Assembly (NCBI GenBank): GCA_902623735.1
Contig: CACNUU010000002.1
Coordinates: 62,001-126,000, forward strand
Source of the DNA: an uncultured Pelagibacteraceae bacterium
GTDB lineage: Bacteria; Pseudomonadota; Alphaproteobacteria; Pelagibacterales; Pelagibacteraceae
Length of the DNA: 64,000 bases
Direction: 5' to 3'
The first letter of the stretch is position 1. Every line of letters begins with the position of its first letter. The translations under genes were made by a program, and so were the position numbers. A model generated the notes under the pieces. It did no database searches, was not told the DNA's origin, and was given only the letters and a program-made list of their open reading frames with translations. Positions 48,521-58,766 of the stretch are shown one piece after another.

Positions 48521-48896
48521 AATTTTTTATAATAACATAAATTAAAATTACAATTATAACTCCAATTAAATTTCCAAAAAGATCTGACCATTGAAAACTT
48601 CTGTTTGGAATCAATAAATGTATCATCTCAAGAAAAATTGATAAAAAAACCAAATAAATCAAAGTTAAATTTAATTTGCTTGAATTAAGATAAGTCAATA
48701 AACCAATAATTGTTACAAATCCAAAAGCATAAAGATGATTTGAGGAAATTAAAAAATTAGATGTAATTTGAGGTTGAATTCTACAATCATCGTAAATAAA
48801 ACATCCTAATAAGCTTCCAGGGAACGAACATAGTACAATTAAAGATAAATTAATTAAATAAAATATGATTTTATATTTTGAAAAAAAATTTATCAT
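48501..48896 (-). CDS. VanZ-like membrane protein
   Basis: A 131-residue membrane protein with about four hydrophobic segments. The last part IPNRSFQWSDLFGNLIGVIIVILI and EMIHLL match the VanZ-like family (conserved E...Q...R..s..D...N..G). The role in Gram-negatives is unknown. It is divergent from gpmA with 45 bases between starts. Confidence 0.78.
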   Translation of the reverse strand: MINFFSKYKIIFYLINLSLIVLCSFPGSLLGCFIYDDCRIQPQITSNFLISSNHLYAFGFVTIIGLLTYLNSSKLNLTLIYLVFLSIFLEMIHLLIPNRSFQWSDLFGNLIGVIIVILIYVIIKNYGIIKK

Positions 48897-48941
48897 TAAA
48901 TTTAATAGTTTTATTTATAAATTTAATTTAGAAATAACAAC

Positions 48942-49655
48942 ATGAGTTTTTTAATTCTAGTAAGACATGGACAAAGTATTTGGAATCTGGACAATAGATT
49001 CACAGGATGGGTAGACGTTGATTTAACTGAAAATGGTAAATTAGAGGCTGAAAAAGCAGGGAATTTGATCAAAACTGCCAATATAAACATTGATATTTAT
49101 TATTCTTCCTTACAGTTAAGAGCAAACAATACTTTAAAGATAATTCAAAAAATTTTAAATGATCAAAAAAATTTTGTAAGAGCTTGGCAACTTAATGAAA
49201 GACACTATGGGGCACTAACTGGTCTAAATAAAGTTGAAACTGCAAAAAAACTTGGTGAGCAAAAAGTTCATGAGTTTCGAAGATCTTGGGATATTAGACC
49301 TGAACCACTCAGCAAGGAAAGTCCGTTACATCCTGCAAATATTGACATATATAATGATTTACCTAGAGAAATTATTCCAGATACAGAATCTTTAAAGGAT
49401 ACATATGAAAGAGTTATCAAATTTTATGAAAATGAGATTAAAAATTTTTTAACAGATAAAAATATTCTTATTTCTGCCCATGGTAATTCAATAAGAGCTA
49501 TGTGTAAATATTTGCTTAATCTTGATAATAATCAAATCTCAAGCTTAGAGATACCAACCGGAAATCCTCTAATTTTAGAAATAGATGAAAAATTTAATGT
49601 AAAAAGTTGTAAATACCTTGATCAAGAAAGAGCTAAAAATCTCTTAGTTTTTTAA
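48942..49655 (+). CDS. gpmA: 2,3-bisphosphoglycerate-dependent phosphoglycerate mutase
   Basis: Interconverts 3- and 2-phosphoglycerate through a phospho-His intermediate. The 237-residue protein has His9 in LVRHGQSIWN, then FTGWVDVDLTENG, NERHYGALTGLNK and the second active-site His in ISAHGNSIRAMCKYLL. The length is near that of E. coli GpmA (250). Its last 23 bases overlap the end of the convergent murU. Confidence 0.95.
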   Translation: MSFLILVRHGQSIWNLDNRFTGWVDVDLTENGKLEAEKAGNLIKTANINIDIYYSSLQLRANNTLKIIQKILNDQKNFVRAWQLNERHYGALTGLNKVETAKKLGEQKVHEFRRSWDIRPEPLSKESPLHPANIDIYNDLPREIIPDTESLKDTYERVIKFYENEIKNFLTDKNILISAHGNSIRAMCKYLLNLDNNQISSLEIPTGNPLILEIDEKFNVKSCKYLDQERAKNLLVF

Positions 49656-50319
49656 AAATTTCTAAATTGGTTAAATGATAAAATTGATTGTCAGTTTCAA
49701 AACCATAAAGTTTCTTATTCAAAATGAGATTTTCCCATATTTTAGAAATTGAAAAATTATCAACTTTGTAATCTGTAAATAAACTCTTATTTAAAATCTG
49801 ACAGCCAATGAAAATAAAATTTTTTTTTTCATTTGTAATTAAATGATTTTTTAATTCAAAGTCCCCACTTAAGTCTTTATCGTAACTTCTAATTTTTTTT
49901 GTAAGTAAAAGAATATTGTTTAAACTTTTTGAAAAATAAAACTGTTCCATCTTTTTAATATCGCTAATATATGAATTGTTCCAATACGTATCTGGATTAA
50001 AAATCAAAAAATTATCATCTGAAGATGAATTAATCATTTTTAAAATTCCTCCACCAGTATTCAAAATTTTTTTTCCATCACTAATAATTTTTACTTTAAT
50101 CGGAAATTTTTTTTTTTTTATAAATTTAACAATTTCATTTTCTAAATGAAAAGTGTTTAATATGATATTTTTAATTCCTAACTTGATGATTAAATTTACA
50201 CAATGCTCTAGCATTGATAAATTATTAAATTTAAGCAGGGGTTTTGGTGTTTTTAACGTTAAAGGATTTAATCTTTTACCAAAACCTGCACATAAAATTA
50301 ATGCTGTATTTATTTTCAT
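49633..50319 (-). CDS. murU: N-acetylmuramate-1-phosphate uridylyltransferase (MurU-like)
   Basis: Nucleotidyltransferase of the peptidoglycan-recycling pathway that makes UDP-MurNAc from MurNAc-1-phosphate. The 228-residue protein has the pyrophosphorylase signature LCAGFGKRLNPLTLKTPKPLL with the catalytic Arg and Lys, and IFNPDTYWN for the metal-binding Asp. The assignment as MurU rests on the direct coupling (4-base ATGA overlap) to amgK. A general glucose- or mannose-1-phosphate transferase is the alternative. Confidence 0.83.
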   Translation of the reverse strand: MKINTALILCAGFGKRLNPLTLKTPKPLLKFNNLSMLEHCVNLIIKLGIKNIILNTFHLENEIVKFIKKKKFPIKVKIISDGKKILNTGGGILKMINSSSDDNFLIFNPDTYWNNSYISDIKKMEQFYFSKSLNNILLLTKKIRSYDKDLSGDFELKNHLITNEKKNFIFIGCQILNKSLFTDYKVDNFSISKIWENLILNKKLYGFETDNQFYHLTNLEIFKKLRDF

Positions 50320-51263
50320 TTTATTTGTTCAGCCAAATGTTTATTTAGTAAAATTTTAAGATCATCAAAAATTTTGTTTTCTTTGATTCTTTTATTCAAT
50401 AAAACCCAAGTGTAAGGAATTAATTTTAGATAATTATTTTTTTTATCCCTTATTGATAGTCGAGTAAAAATTCCAATTATTTTTAAATTTCTTAAAACTG
50501 AAAGTATTTGAAAATCATTCTGAAATTTTTTTATATCCATTTTAACTTGTGTTTTAATATAATATTTAAATATTTTTACTTTAAATAAATTAGATGTTTT
50601 CAATCTTACATCATCAATCAGTGATGCTAGATCGTATGCTTTATTACCTATCAAAGCATCTTGACTATCAATAACCCCTATTTTATTTTTTTTTAACATT
50701 AGATTTGAGACATGAAAATCTCTATGAACAAAAGTGTTATTCTTTAATCTAAGATTTGAAATTAACTTTTTTATTATTTTTTCAAATTGTTTTCTAAATT
50801 TAATTTCATTTTTTTTTAATAGTTTGCTTTTAATGTACCAATTACAAAATAAATTAGCCTCATCAAATAAGATTTTTTTATTATAGGTCGGGACTTTGTA
50901 ATTCTTATTTTTAAAATTTTTTATATTTACGTCTTTTATTAATTGAATTTGATTTAATAATTTAATTATTTTCTTAAAATATTTGAGTCTATTTATATTT
51001 TTATTTTTTAGAATTTTATAGATTGTGTTGTTACCAAAATCCTCAACTTCGATAAAACCCTCACTATATTTCTCATTAAATAACTTAGGGGCAAGAATTC
51101 TATTTTTTATTAAAATCTTGTTTATTGCATCATATTGAAGAAGATTTTTCTCTTTTTCTTTTTCAGCAAAAATAATAATAGATGAAAAGTTATTTTTTTT
51201 TTTTCTAAAAAATTTTCTAAATGAAGCATCACCTTTTATTTCTTTTAAATTATATGTTTTCAT
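50316..51263 (-). CDS. amgK: sugar kinase AmgK (N-acetylmuramate/N-acetylglucosamine kinase)
   Basis: Aminoglycoside-phosphotransferase-fold kinase phosphorylating MurNAc/GlcNAc at the anomeric position. The 315-residue protein has the catalytic loop HRDFHVSN (His180 to Asn187, Asp182 as base) and the metal-binding Asp199 in VIDSQDA; it begins with GDASFRKFF, the family's nucleotide-loop context. The order tsaE-amgK-murU is the alphaproteobacterial recycling arrangement. It bypasses MurA (fosfomycin target) in recycling bacteria. Confidence 0.87.
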   Translation of the reverse strand: MKTYNLKEIKGDASFRKFFRKKKNNFSSIIIFAEKEKEKNLLQYDAINKILIKNRILAPKLFNEKYSEGFIEVEDFGNNTIYKILKNKNINRLKYFKKIIKLLNQIQLIKDVNIKNFKNKNYKVPTYNKKILFDEANLFCNWYIKSKLLKKNEIKFRKQFEKIIKKLISNLRLKNNTFVHRDFHVSNLMLKKNKIGVIDSQDALIGNKAYDLASLIDDVRLKTSNLFKVKIFKYYIKTQVKMDIKKFQNDFQILSVLRNLKIIGIFTRLSIRDKKNNYLKLIPYTWVLLNKRIKENKIFDDLKILLNKHLAEQIK

Positions 51264-51278
51264 TAATCGTCTTAAAGC

Positions 51279-51725
51279 TTAGCTTTGAATTTGTAAAAAT
51301 CTCTTTGAGTAATCGTCGTTGTATTTAAAAAAAATTTCAATTAAATTTTTTGGTTTCGCTTTTATAATTTCTGGCCATTCTATTACTGTAATTAAATTTT
51401 GGTTATTACCAAATAAATTTAAATCTGCTAATTCCCTTAAATCTTTAAGTCTATAAAGATCATAATGATTTATCCTGATGTCATTAATCTTATATTCATT
51501 CAAAATGTTAAATGTTGGACTAGTTACCTCTGTTAATTCAAGATTATTTATTTTTTGATAGTGATTTATTAAGTATCTTACAAAAGTTGTCTTACCAACT
51601 CCAATTTCGCCATGTAAAAAAATTACATCTCCAAGTTTAATTTTTTCTTGAAACTTTTTCGCTAATTCTTCTGTTTTTTTTTCTGAAGATATATCTGTAT
51701 AGTCACTACTAGTAGCGATACGCAT
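51279..51725 (-). CDS. tsaE: tRNA threonylcarbamoyladenosine synthesis ATPase TsaE
   Basis: ATPase partner of TsaD/TsaB in the synthesis of t6A37 in tRNAs decoding ANN codons. From the ATG at 51725 it is 148 residues. Walker A is GEIGVGKT (39-46), then [13 protein letters not shown] and NHYDLYRL, with the family's W in ITVIEWPE. An upstream ATG at 51746 lies deeper in ahcY; the preferred start overlaps ahcY by 17 bases. Confidence 0.93.
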   Translation of the reverse strand: MRIATSSDYTDISSEKKTEELAKKFQEKIKLGDVIFLHGEIGVGKTTFVRYLINHYQKINNLELTEVTSPTFNILNEYKINDIRINHYDLYRLKDLRELADLNLFGNNQNLITVIEWPEIIKAKPKNLIEIFFKYNDDYSKRFLQIQS

Positions 51726-52995
51726 TAGGCTTATATGGACCCTCAACTTTTACACTTATGTAGTCAGCTTGATCTTTTGATAGTTTTGTTAATTTTGCCC
51801 CAACTTTTTTTAAATGAAGAGTTGCAACTTTTTCATCTAAATGTTTAGGCAAAACATAAACTTTTTTATCGTAGTTTTTATAATTATTCCAAAGTTCTAT
51901 TTGAGCAATAACTTGGTTTGTAAATGAAGCGCTCATAACAAAACTAGGATGTCCAGTGGCACAGCCCAAATTTACCAGCCTTCCTTCAGCTAATAGAATT
52001 ATTCTTTTTCCACTTGGTAGCTCAATCTCATGTACTTGAGGTTTAACTTCAGTCCATTTGTAATTTTTTAAAGCCTCGACTTGAATTTCATTATCGAAAT
52101 GACCAATATTACATAGTATGGCTCTATCCTTCATATTTCTCATATGATCTGCTGTCACTATATCTTTATTACCTGTAGCTGTTACTACAATATCAGCTTT
52201 ACCAATCACCTCATCCATGAGAACAACTTCGTAACCTTCCATCGCGGCTTGTAAAGCACAAATTGGGTCTGCCTCTGTCACTAGAACTCTTGCTCCACTT
52301 TGTCTTAAAGATGCTGCGCTTCCTTTTCCCACATCACCAAAGCCAGCTACCACAGCAACTTTTCCTGACATCATAACATCAGTTGCTCTTCTTATACCAT
52401 CAACCAAACTTTCTCTGCATCCATAGAGATTATCAAATTTAGATTTTGTGACCGAGTCATTAACATTGATTGCAGGTATCATTAGTGAATTATTTTTTTC
52501 CATCTTGTTGAGAGCCTTGATCCCGGTAGTAGTTTCTTCTGATACTCCTCTTACATCTTTCAATAAATCTTTATACTCATTATGCATTATGGCTGTTAGA
52601 TCTCCACCATCATCCAATAACATATTAGGTTTCCAGTCTTTTTTTCCAATTATTGTTTGTTTAATACACCAAAGATATTCTTCTTCTGTTTCTCCTTTCC
52701 AGGCATAAACAGGTATTCCAGCTTTAGCAATTGCAGCAGCCGCATGATCCTGTGTTGAAAAAATATTGCATGAAGACCATCTTACATCTGCTCCTAAATT
52801 AACCAAAGTTTCAATTAGAACCGCTGTTTGGATTGTCATGTGCAAACATCCTATTATTTTGGCACCTTTTAGAGGTTGTTTGCCTTTGTATTCTTCTCTT
52901 AAAGCCATTAATCCTGGCATTTCACTTTCAGCAATTGAAATTTCTTTTCGTCCAAATTCTGATTGAGTAATATCTTTAACTTTGAAATCTTTCAT
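51709..52995 (-). CDS. ahcY: S-adenosylhomocysteinase
   Basis: Splits S-adenosylhomocysteine into adenosine and homocysteine, completing the methyl cycle and relieving product inhibition of methyltransferases. The 428-residue protein has the NAD-binding [18 protein letters not shown], catalytic-region [15 protein letters not shown] and [10 protein letters not shown], and ends in the conserved [10 protein letters not shown]. It follows chvG by 44 bases on the same strand. No SAH or SAM riboswitch is visible in that short gap. Confidence 0.97.
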   Translation of the reverse strand: MKDFKVKDITQSEFGRKEISIAESEMPGLMALREEYKGKQPLKGAKIIGCLHMTIQTAVLIETLVNLGADVRWSSCNIFSTQDHAAAAIAKAGIPVYAWKGETEEEYLWCIKQTIIGKKDWKPNMLLDDGGDLTAIMHNEYKDLLKDVRGVSEETTTGIKALNKMEKNNSLMIPAINVNDSVTKSKFDNLYGCRESLVDGIRRATDVMMSGKVAVVAGFGDVGKGSAASLRQSGARVLVTEADPICALQAAMEGYEVVLMDEVIGKADIVVTATGNKDIVTADHMRNMKDRAILCNIGHFDNEIQVEALKNYKWTEVKPQVHEIELPSGKRIILLAEGRLVNLGCATGHPSFVMSASFTNQVIAQIELWNNYKNYDKKVYVLPKHLDEKVATLHLKKVGAKLTKLSKDQADYISVKVEGPYKPNAYRY

Positions 52996-53039
52996 AACTT
53001 GGAACTTCTAACAAAAAAAATCAATTAATCAATAGAACT

Positions 53040-54581
53040 TTATACCATAGGGAAAATGACTTCCATTCTTGCGCCTTTTTTATCAGTCCTATTTGATGCT
53101 GTAATTGAGCCATTATGTAATTCAACTAAATTTTTAACAATATTGAGACCTAAACCAGAGTGCTGACCGAATTTATCAGGTCTATTACTGTAAAATCTTC
53201 TAAAAATTTTATTTGTATCTTTTTCTTTAAAACCATGTCCTTCATCCAAAATATCGATAATAATTTTTTTTTTATCTATTTTTGAAACTTTGACAATTAT
53301 ATCTTTATTTTTTTCACTGAATGAAATTGCATTATCTAGAAGATTTGCAATTATTTGTTCAATTCTATTTTCTATACCATTTATAAAATATCTATTTTTT
53401 CCGTCATTTCTGTATGAGATATTAATTCCACTCTTTACCTTGTGAATACTATTATAATCCTCTACAACAGATTTAATTATTGGTTCGATATCAATTCTTT
53501 TAGTTTTTTCTTTGCTTAATGCCACTTCGTCTTTTAACATTTGAGAATAATCTGTGATTAATCTTTCAATTCTTTGTACATCGTGACTTAAAATATCAAT
53601 TAATTTAATTCTTTGATTAAAATCAGTAGTGTCATGTAAAATCTCAGATGCACTCTTTAGAGAGGCTAATGGATTTCTTATTTCATGAACAAGATCAGTA
53701 GAAAAATTTTCAGCATGTGAAATTCTTTTTTGTAATTCTAAGGTCATATCATCTAGTGAATTCGATAGTAATCCAAGCTCATCATTTCTTAACTTCAAAG
53801 TTTCAATATTAGTTCCCTTTATATTTTTTTCTTTTATAGTTTTTGTGTAACTAACTAAATTTTTTATTGGCTTTAAAAAATACCTATTTAATACAAACGA
53901 AAAAATTAATATTACAATTCCTACAGCGATAGCTGTTCTTATAATAAATGTTTTTCTCTCATTTATTGCCGCTTTAACATCATTTGCATTTTCACTTATA
54001 GCTAAATATCCAATATTTTTATCTTTCTTCATTACATTTTTAATAGTTGTTAATTTGAAATTATTGAACTCATCCTGAGTGAAAGTAAAAGGAATACCAT
54101 AATTTTTGGAACCAACATAATTAAACAAAATATCCTTAAGAGAAACAGTATTATTATTTCCAAAATCTATATTTTTTGTTTCAGTAATTTCTTTTGTTTT
54201 TTTCTCGTCTAATATTTCCAATTCTACTAAATCCAATCTTGATGAAAAAGATCTTGGATCAAGATCTAATGTATCGGTATCACCAACTAAATTTAATTCA
54301 TTATCAAAAAAAATTACTCTATCTAAATTTTGAAAAAGAAATCTTGTTGAAAATAAAAATTTTCTAATATCTTCCTCAACAAATTTTACCTCTAGTCTAT
54401 TTAGATTATCAATTGTATTATTTATTATTTCAATGTGATTTGATGATTTTTTTTTAATTAAATTCGGTTGAATATTTTTTAAATAAACAAAAGTAAATAG
54501 ACCAATAATCGTAAAAAAAATCATATTAATAAATAAAAACTTTTTTAAAATAGATAAATTTTTAAGAAAATTGCTAAACAT
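53040..54581 (-). CDS. chvG: sensor histidine kinase ChvG (ExoS-like)
   Basis: Membrane sensor kinase of 513 residues: TM helices at about 13-33 and 213-233 flank a periplasmic sensor domain of ~180 residues, followed by a HAMP region, dimerisation helix with phospho-acceptor His299 in LVHEIRNPLASLK, and a HATPase domain (NLLDNAISF, DEGHGF, GLGLNIVKNLVELHNG). It overlaps the response regulator stop by one base (ATG at 54581). The alphaproteobacterial ChvG/ChvI pair responds to acid and envelope stress; EnvZ-like naming is the alternative. Confidence 0.83.
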   Translation of the reverse strand: MFSNFLKNLSILKKFLFINMIFFTIIGLFTFVYLKNIQPNLIKKKSSNHIEIINNTIDNLNRLEVKFVEEDIRKFLFSTRFLFQNLDRVIFFDNELNLVGDTDTLDLDPRSFSSRLDLVELEILDEKKTKEITETKNIDFGNNNTVSLKDILFNYVGSKNYGIPFTFTQDEFNNFKLTTIKNVMKKDKNIGYLAISENANDVKAAINERKTFIIRTAIAVGIVILIFSFVLNRYFLKPIKNLVSYTKTIKEKNIKGTNIETLKLRNDELGLLSNSLDDMTLELQKRISHAENFSTDLVHEIRNPLASLKSASEILHDTTDFNQRIKLIDILSHDVQRIERLITDYSQMLKDEVALSKEKTKRIDIEPIIKSVVEDYNSIHKVKSGINISYRNDGKNRYFINGIENRIEQIIANLLDNAISFSEKNKDIIVKVSKIDKKKIIIDILDEGHGFKEKDTNKIFRRFYSNRPDKFGQHSGLGLNIVKNLVELHNGSITASNRTDKKGARMEVIFPMV

Positions 54582-55294
54582 TAACTAACATTCCATCTAT
54601 ATCCACTTCCATATCTTGTTTCTATAGCTGAAAAATTTGGATCAACTTTTTTAAATTTTTTCCTAATTCTTTTAACATGGCTGTCAATTGTCCGATCTTC
54701 AATGTCTGTATCTTCTCTATAAGCTATATCCATTAACTGAGCTCTTTCTTTAATAATTCCGGGTCTTTTAGCTAATTCTTTAACTAGCAAAAACTCTGTA
54801 GTTGTTAATTTATCTGGTAATTGTTTTCCATCCCACTCACATTCAAGTTGAGAAGGATCTAGCTTTAATTTTCCGTGAGATATGATGCTTTTGTTATCTT
54901 CAATTGCATCTTTTGAATCTTTTTTTCTAAGCTGAACTCTAATTCTCTCGATTAAAACTTTTATTGAAAATCCACCAGATTTTTTAACAAAGTCATCTGC
55001 TCCTAACTTTAGTCCCAACAATTCATCTATCTCATCATCTTTTGAAGTTAAGAATATAACTGGCAAAGAGGTTTTTTTTCTCAATTTTTTCAATAACTCC
55101 TCACCGTCCATTTTTGGCATCTTTATATCAATTATTGCAAGATCAGGGGGTGTTCTTGTGAGACCAATCAATGCGCTCTCACCATCTATATAAGTTTGAA
55201 CTTTGAATCCTTCCTTCTCAAGAGCAATACTTAAACTTGTAAGAATATTTCTATCATCATCAATTAATGCAATGGTTTGTTTGTGCATATGCAA
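54581..55294 (-). CDS. chvI: DNA-binding response regulator ChvI
   Basis: OmpR-class regulator, 237 residues. The receiver has DDD near the start, phospho-acceptor Asp56 in AIIDIKMP, Thr and Lys in VIFLTSKDDEID; the C-terminal winged helix ends in AIETRYGSGYRW, typical of OmpR/PhoB DNA-binding domains. It precedes chvG on the same transcript. The ATG at 55294 and a second ATG two codons later both precede HKQTIALIDDD. Confidence 0.86.
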   Translation of the reverse strand: MHMHKQTIALIDDDRNILTSLSIALEKEGFKVQTYIDGESALIGLTRTPPDLAIIDIKMPKMDGEELLKKLRKKTSLPVIFLTSKDDEIDELLGLKLGADDFVKKSGGFSIKVLIERIRVQLRKKDSKDAIEDNKSIISHGKLKLDPSQLECEWDGKQLPDKLTTTEFLLVKELAKRPGIIKERAQLMDIAYREDTDIEDRTIDSHVKRIRKKFKKVDPNFSAIETRYGSGYRWNVS

Positions 55295-55339
55295 CTATAA
55301 AAATACTAAATTGTTCTAATTTGGGCAACGAAATAAAAA

Positions 55340-58114
55340 TTAGTGAAGTGCTCCCCAGTTATTACCTATATTTACATCTACTGTTAAAGGTATTGAAAAG
55401 GCGTGGTGTTCACTATTAGCAACACCTGTCATTTCTTCGATAATAAGTTTTTTGATTTTTTTTGACTCCTCTGTTGGACTCTCAAATATAAGCTCATCAT
55501 GGATTTGTAATAACATTTTAGTTTTATTAAATTTTTGTTCATTTAGTCTTCTCGACAATCTAATCATTGCCAATCTCATAATTTCAGATGCAGAACCTTG
55601 GATAGGAGCATTAATTGCTGCTCGTTCTTGAAAGTTTCTCACATTATAATTCTTATCATTTATATTGAAAAAATGTGATCTTCTTCCAAAAATGTTATTT
55701 ACATAACCACTTTTTCTACAAAACTTAATTGTTTTATCCATGTAAACTTTTATTTCTGGAAACTTAGCAAAATACGAATTTAAAAACTCTTCGGCATCAT
55801 GATTGCTTACATTAATTTGTTTTGCCAAACCATATTGGGATATTCCATAAATTATTCCAAAATTTATTGCTTTTGCTTTTCTTCTTTGGTCCTCACTTAC
55901 TTTTTTAATATCAATATTAAAAATTTGACTAGCTGTAAGCGAGTGAATATCTTCGTTGTTTTTGAAAGCTTTTTTAAGCTCCTTTACATCTGCTAGATCT
56001 GCTAAAATTCTCATTTCAATCTGATTATAATCTGCTGAGATTAAGGTAAAATTATTCTCTGCAATAAAAGATTTTCTAATATCTTTACCATCTTCAGATT
56101 TAATTGGAATATTTTGTAGATTGGGGTCGCTTGATGCTAATCTTCCAGTAGTCGTTGCTGCAAGTAAAAAAGATGTATGAACTCTTTTTGTATTAGGGTT
56201 AATATGCTCGGGCAAGGTGTCAGAATAAGTATTTTTTAATTTCGAAAGCTGTCTCCAATCTAGAACTAATTGAGGGAATCTGTGACCCTTAAAGGCTAAA
56301 TCCTCCAAGACAGATGCACTAGTAGCAAAACTGCCTTTTTTAGTTTTTTTAAGATTTGCAATTTTTAAATCATTGTAGATTACTTCTCCTAATTGTTTTG
56401 GTGATGCAATATTAAACTCTTTTTTTGATAATTTAAAAACTTCATTTTGAATTTTCTCAATTTTTTTTTCAAATTTTGCTGACAAAACTTTAAGAAATTT
56501 ACTATCAATCTTAATTCCCTCTATTTCCATAAATGCTAAAATTTTCAGCATTGGTTTTTCAAAAATTTCATAAATTTTATAGATTTTTTCTGTCTTTAAT
56601 CTTTTTTTAAACATTTTATATAATCTTAAGGTAATATCTGCGTCTTCAGCTGCATAATCTTTTGCTTTTTCTACATCTACTTGACTAAAATTTATTTCTT
56701 TTTTACCTGATCCAACTAAATCTTTAAAAGCAATAGTTTTATGTTCCAAATGAATTTCTGAAAGCGTATCCATATTGTGTCTATTTTTTCCCGCATCTAA
56801 GACATAGGACATTAACATGGTATCCTCCATTGATTTTAATTCAATTCCATTTTTAAAAAAAACTATAAAATCAAATTTTATATTTTGACCTATTTTTTTT
56901 ATACTTGGATCTTCTAATAAAGGTTTTATCTTTTGCAAAACAAGATTTTTATTGATGCATTTTTTTGATTTATGTCCAATTGGAATATAACAAGCTTTTC
57001 CAATTTTTGAACTTAATGAAATTCCAATTAGCTCAGCTTGATGTGGGTCTAGAGAATTTGTTTCTGTGTCTACAGCAACTTCACCAACCTCCTCAGCTTC
57101 TTTAATCCAAATATCTAACTCTTCAACTTTTGTTATTAAATAATAACGATTTTTATTAATTGGACTCTGTTTTTCTTTATAATCTTTTTTCTCCTCATTA
57201 TCTGTAAAATCAGGTTCACCATAAGCTGAAATTGCTGAGCTTAAGAGTCTATTGAACTCCATTTCTCTCAAAAATTTGTACAGTTTATCTTTATCAATTT
57301 TTTTAAGCTCAAATTCACTCAGATTCCTATCTATTGGCGCATCGTTTTTCAGAGTTACCAATTGTTTACTAATTATAGCTTTGTCTTTATTTTCTATTAA
57401 GGTTTCTCTTCTTTTATTTTGTTTTATCTCAGTTGCAGAATTAAGAAGTTTTTCTAATGTTCCATATTTATTTATTAATTCTGCTGCTGTCTTTACTCCA
57501 ATACCTGGAACACCGGGGACGTTATCACTACTATCTCCTGCTAAAGCCTGCACATCAATAACTTTACCAGAATCTACTCCAAACTTTTTCTGAATATCTT
57601 CCTCTGTAATAAATTTATTTTTCATCGGATCATAAATGCGAACATTTTTCTTAAAAAGTTGCATTAAATCCTTGTCTGATGATACTATTGTAACTTTCCC
57701 TCCTCCTTTCAAAATTTTATCTACGTAAGTAGCAATTAAATCATCTGCTTCATAATTGACAAGCTCAACTGATGGTAAATTAAATGCTAAAACAGATTTC
57801 CTTATATATTCAAATTGAGGAGCCAAATCATCAGGAGCCTCAGCTCTATTCGCCTTGTATTCACTGTAAATATCATTTCTAAAAGTTTTTCTAGCAGAGT
57901 CAAAAATTACAGCAAAGTGAGTGGGCTTCTGAAGATTTCTATCAGATTTAGAATCCTCAAGAAGTTTAAATAGCATGCTACAAAAACCACTCACAGCTCC
58001 TGTAGGCAAACCATCAATTTTTCGTGTTAACGGGGGTAAAGCATAGTATGCTCTAAATATATATCCTGATCCATCAATTAGATAATAGTGATCTGTTTTT
58101 TGAATTTTATTCAT
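55340..58114 (-). CDS. polA: DNA polymerase I
   Basis: Repair and Okazaki-fragment processing polymerase, 924 residues. The 5'-3' exonuclease domain (1-290) begins with LIDGSGYIFRAYYALPPL; the 3'-5' exonuclease motif I is intact (Asp349 and Glu351 in VDTETN), so proofreading is probably retained. The polymerase domain contains SADYNQIEMRILA, RRKAKAINFGIIYGISQYGL and LQIHDELIFE. It is followed by chvI after 45 bases on the same strand. Confidence 0.97.
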   Translation of the reverse strand: MNKIQKTDHYYLIDGSGYIFRAYYALPPLTRKIDGLPTGAVSGFCSMLFKLLEDSKSDRNLQKPTHFAVIFDSARKTFRNDIYSEYKANRAEAPDDLAPQFEYIRKSVLAFNLPSVELVNYEADDLIATYVDKILKGGGKVTIVSSDKDLMQLFKKNVRIYDPMKNKFITEEDIQKKFGVDSGKVIDVQALAGDSSDNVPGVPGIGVKTAAELINKYGTLEKLLNSATEIKQNKRRETLIENKDKAIISKQLVTLKNDAPIDRNLSEFELKKIDKDKLYKFLREMEFNRLLSSAISAYGEPDFTDNEEKKDYKEKQSPINKNRYYLITKVEELDIWIKEAEEVGEVAVDTETNSLDPHQAELIGISLSSKIGKACYIPIGHKSKKCINKNLVLQKIKPLLEDPSIKKIGQNIKFDFIVFFKNGIELKSMEDTMLMSYVLDAGKNRHNMDTLSEIHLEHKTIAFKDLVGSGKKEINFSQVDVEKAKDYAAEDADITLRLYKMFKKRLKTEKIYKIYEIFEKPMLKILAFMEIEGIKIDSKFLKVLSAKFEKKIEKIQNEVFKLSKKEFNIASPKQLGEVIYNDLKIANLKKTKKGSFATSASVLEDLAFKGHRFPQLVLDWRQLSKLKNTYSDTLPEHINPNTKRVHTSFLLAATTTGRLASSDPNLQNIPIKSEDGKDIRKSFIAENNFTLISADYNQIEMRILADLADVKELKKAFKNNEDIHSLTASQIFNIDIKKVSEDQRRKAKAINFGIIYGISQYGLAKQINVSNHDAEEFLNSYFAKFPEIKVYMDKTIKFCRKSGYVNNIFGRRSHFFNINDKNYNVRNFQERAAINAPIQGSASEIMRLAMIRLSRRLNEQKFNKTKMLLQIHDELIFESPTEESKKIKKLIIEEMTGVANSEHHAFSIPLTVDVNIGNNWGALH

Positions 58115-58214
58115 TGAAATTAAATATTACAATGCCAATAAAATCTGTACATAAAAAAATATATGTTATTAAATAATATCTAGATTATTAAAAAAATAAG
58201 AGTATTATTATTTC

Positions 58215-58766
58215 ATGGAACTAACAAAAAATATTATCAACAATTCAAAACTAATAAAATCAGCTCTATTTGTGTTAATTGGAACGGCTTTGCTAGCTAT
58301 TTCCTCTAAAATACAAACTCCATTTACTCTAGTGCCTGCAACAATGCAAACTTTTGTAGTTATGTTTATTGGAATAACTTTAGGACATAAATTAGCGACA
58401 TTGACTGTTCTTTTGTATTTAATAGAAGGATCATTTGGCTTACCTGTCTTTGCAAAAGGCAGTGGAGTAGGATATTTGCTAGGTCCTACTGGAGGATACT
58501 TAATTGGTTTTATTTTTACCGCATTTTTTGCTGGCCATATTAATGATAAGAAAGATCCATTAGTAATATTTATCTATTTATTATTTTCTGTAAGTATAAT
58601 TTACATACTTGGATTATTAGGTCTATGGAATTATATGGGATTTGATAAAAATTTTACTGAAGTTTTTTCATTAGGGGCTAAACCGTTTTTATTAATAGAA
58701 ATCTATAAAATATTAATACTTACAGTATTATCAAAACAAATTTTAAAATTTAGAAAATTTATTTAG
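58215..58766 (+). CDS. bioY: biotin transporter BioY
   Basis: S-component of the ECF biotin transporter, 183 residues with about six membrane segments. The family's motifs are visible: IQTPFTLVPATMQTFVVMFIG, EGSFGLPVFAKGSG and LLGPTGGYLIGFI. No EcfA/EcfT genes lie adjacent; solitary BioY occurs in many bacteria. Its presence indicates biotin uptake. No BioR box matching the palindrome TTATCTATAA was seen in the 100-base upstream gap. Its end overlaps regA by 8 bases. Confidence 0.93.
   Translation: MELTKNIINNSKLIKSALFVLIGTALLAISSKIQTPFTLVPATMQTFVVMFIGITLGHKLATLTVLLYLIEGSFGLPVFAKGSGVGYLLGPTGGYLIGFIFTAFFAGHINDKKDPLVIFIYLLFSVSIIYILGLLGLWNYMGFDKNFTEVFSLGAKPFLLIEIYKILILTVLSKQILKFRKFI

Noticed and set aside
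52996..53039. Possible SAH/SAM riboswitch ahead of ahcY
   Set aside because: Only 44 bases separate it from chvG and no paired core is visible; too short for known classes.
58115..58214. BioR or BirA operator ahead of bioY
   Set aside because: An 8-base palindrome ATCTAGAT is present but does not match the BioR consensus TTATCTATAA, and such short palindromes are common here.
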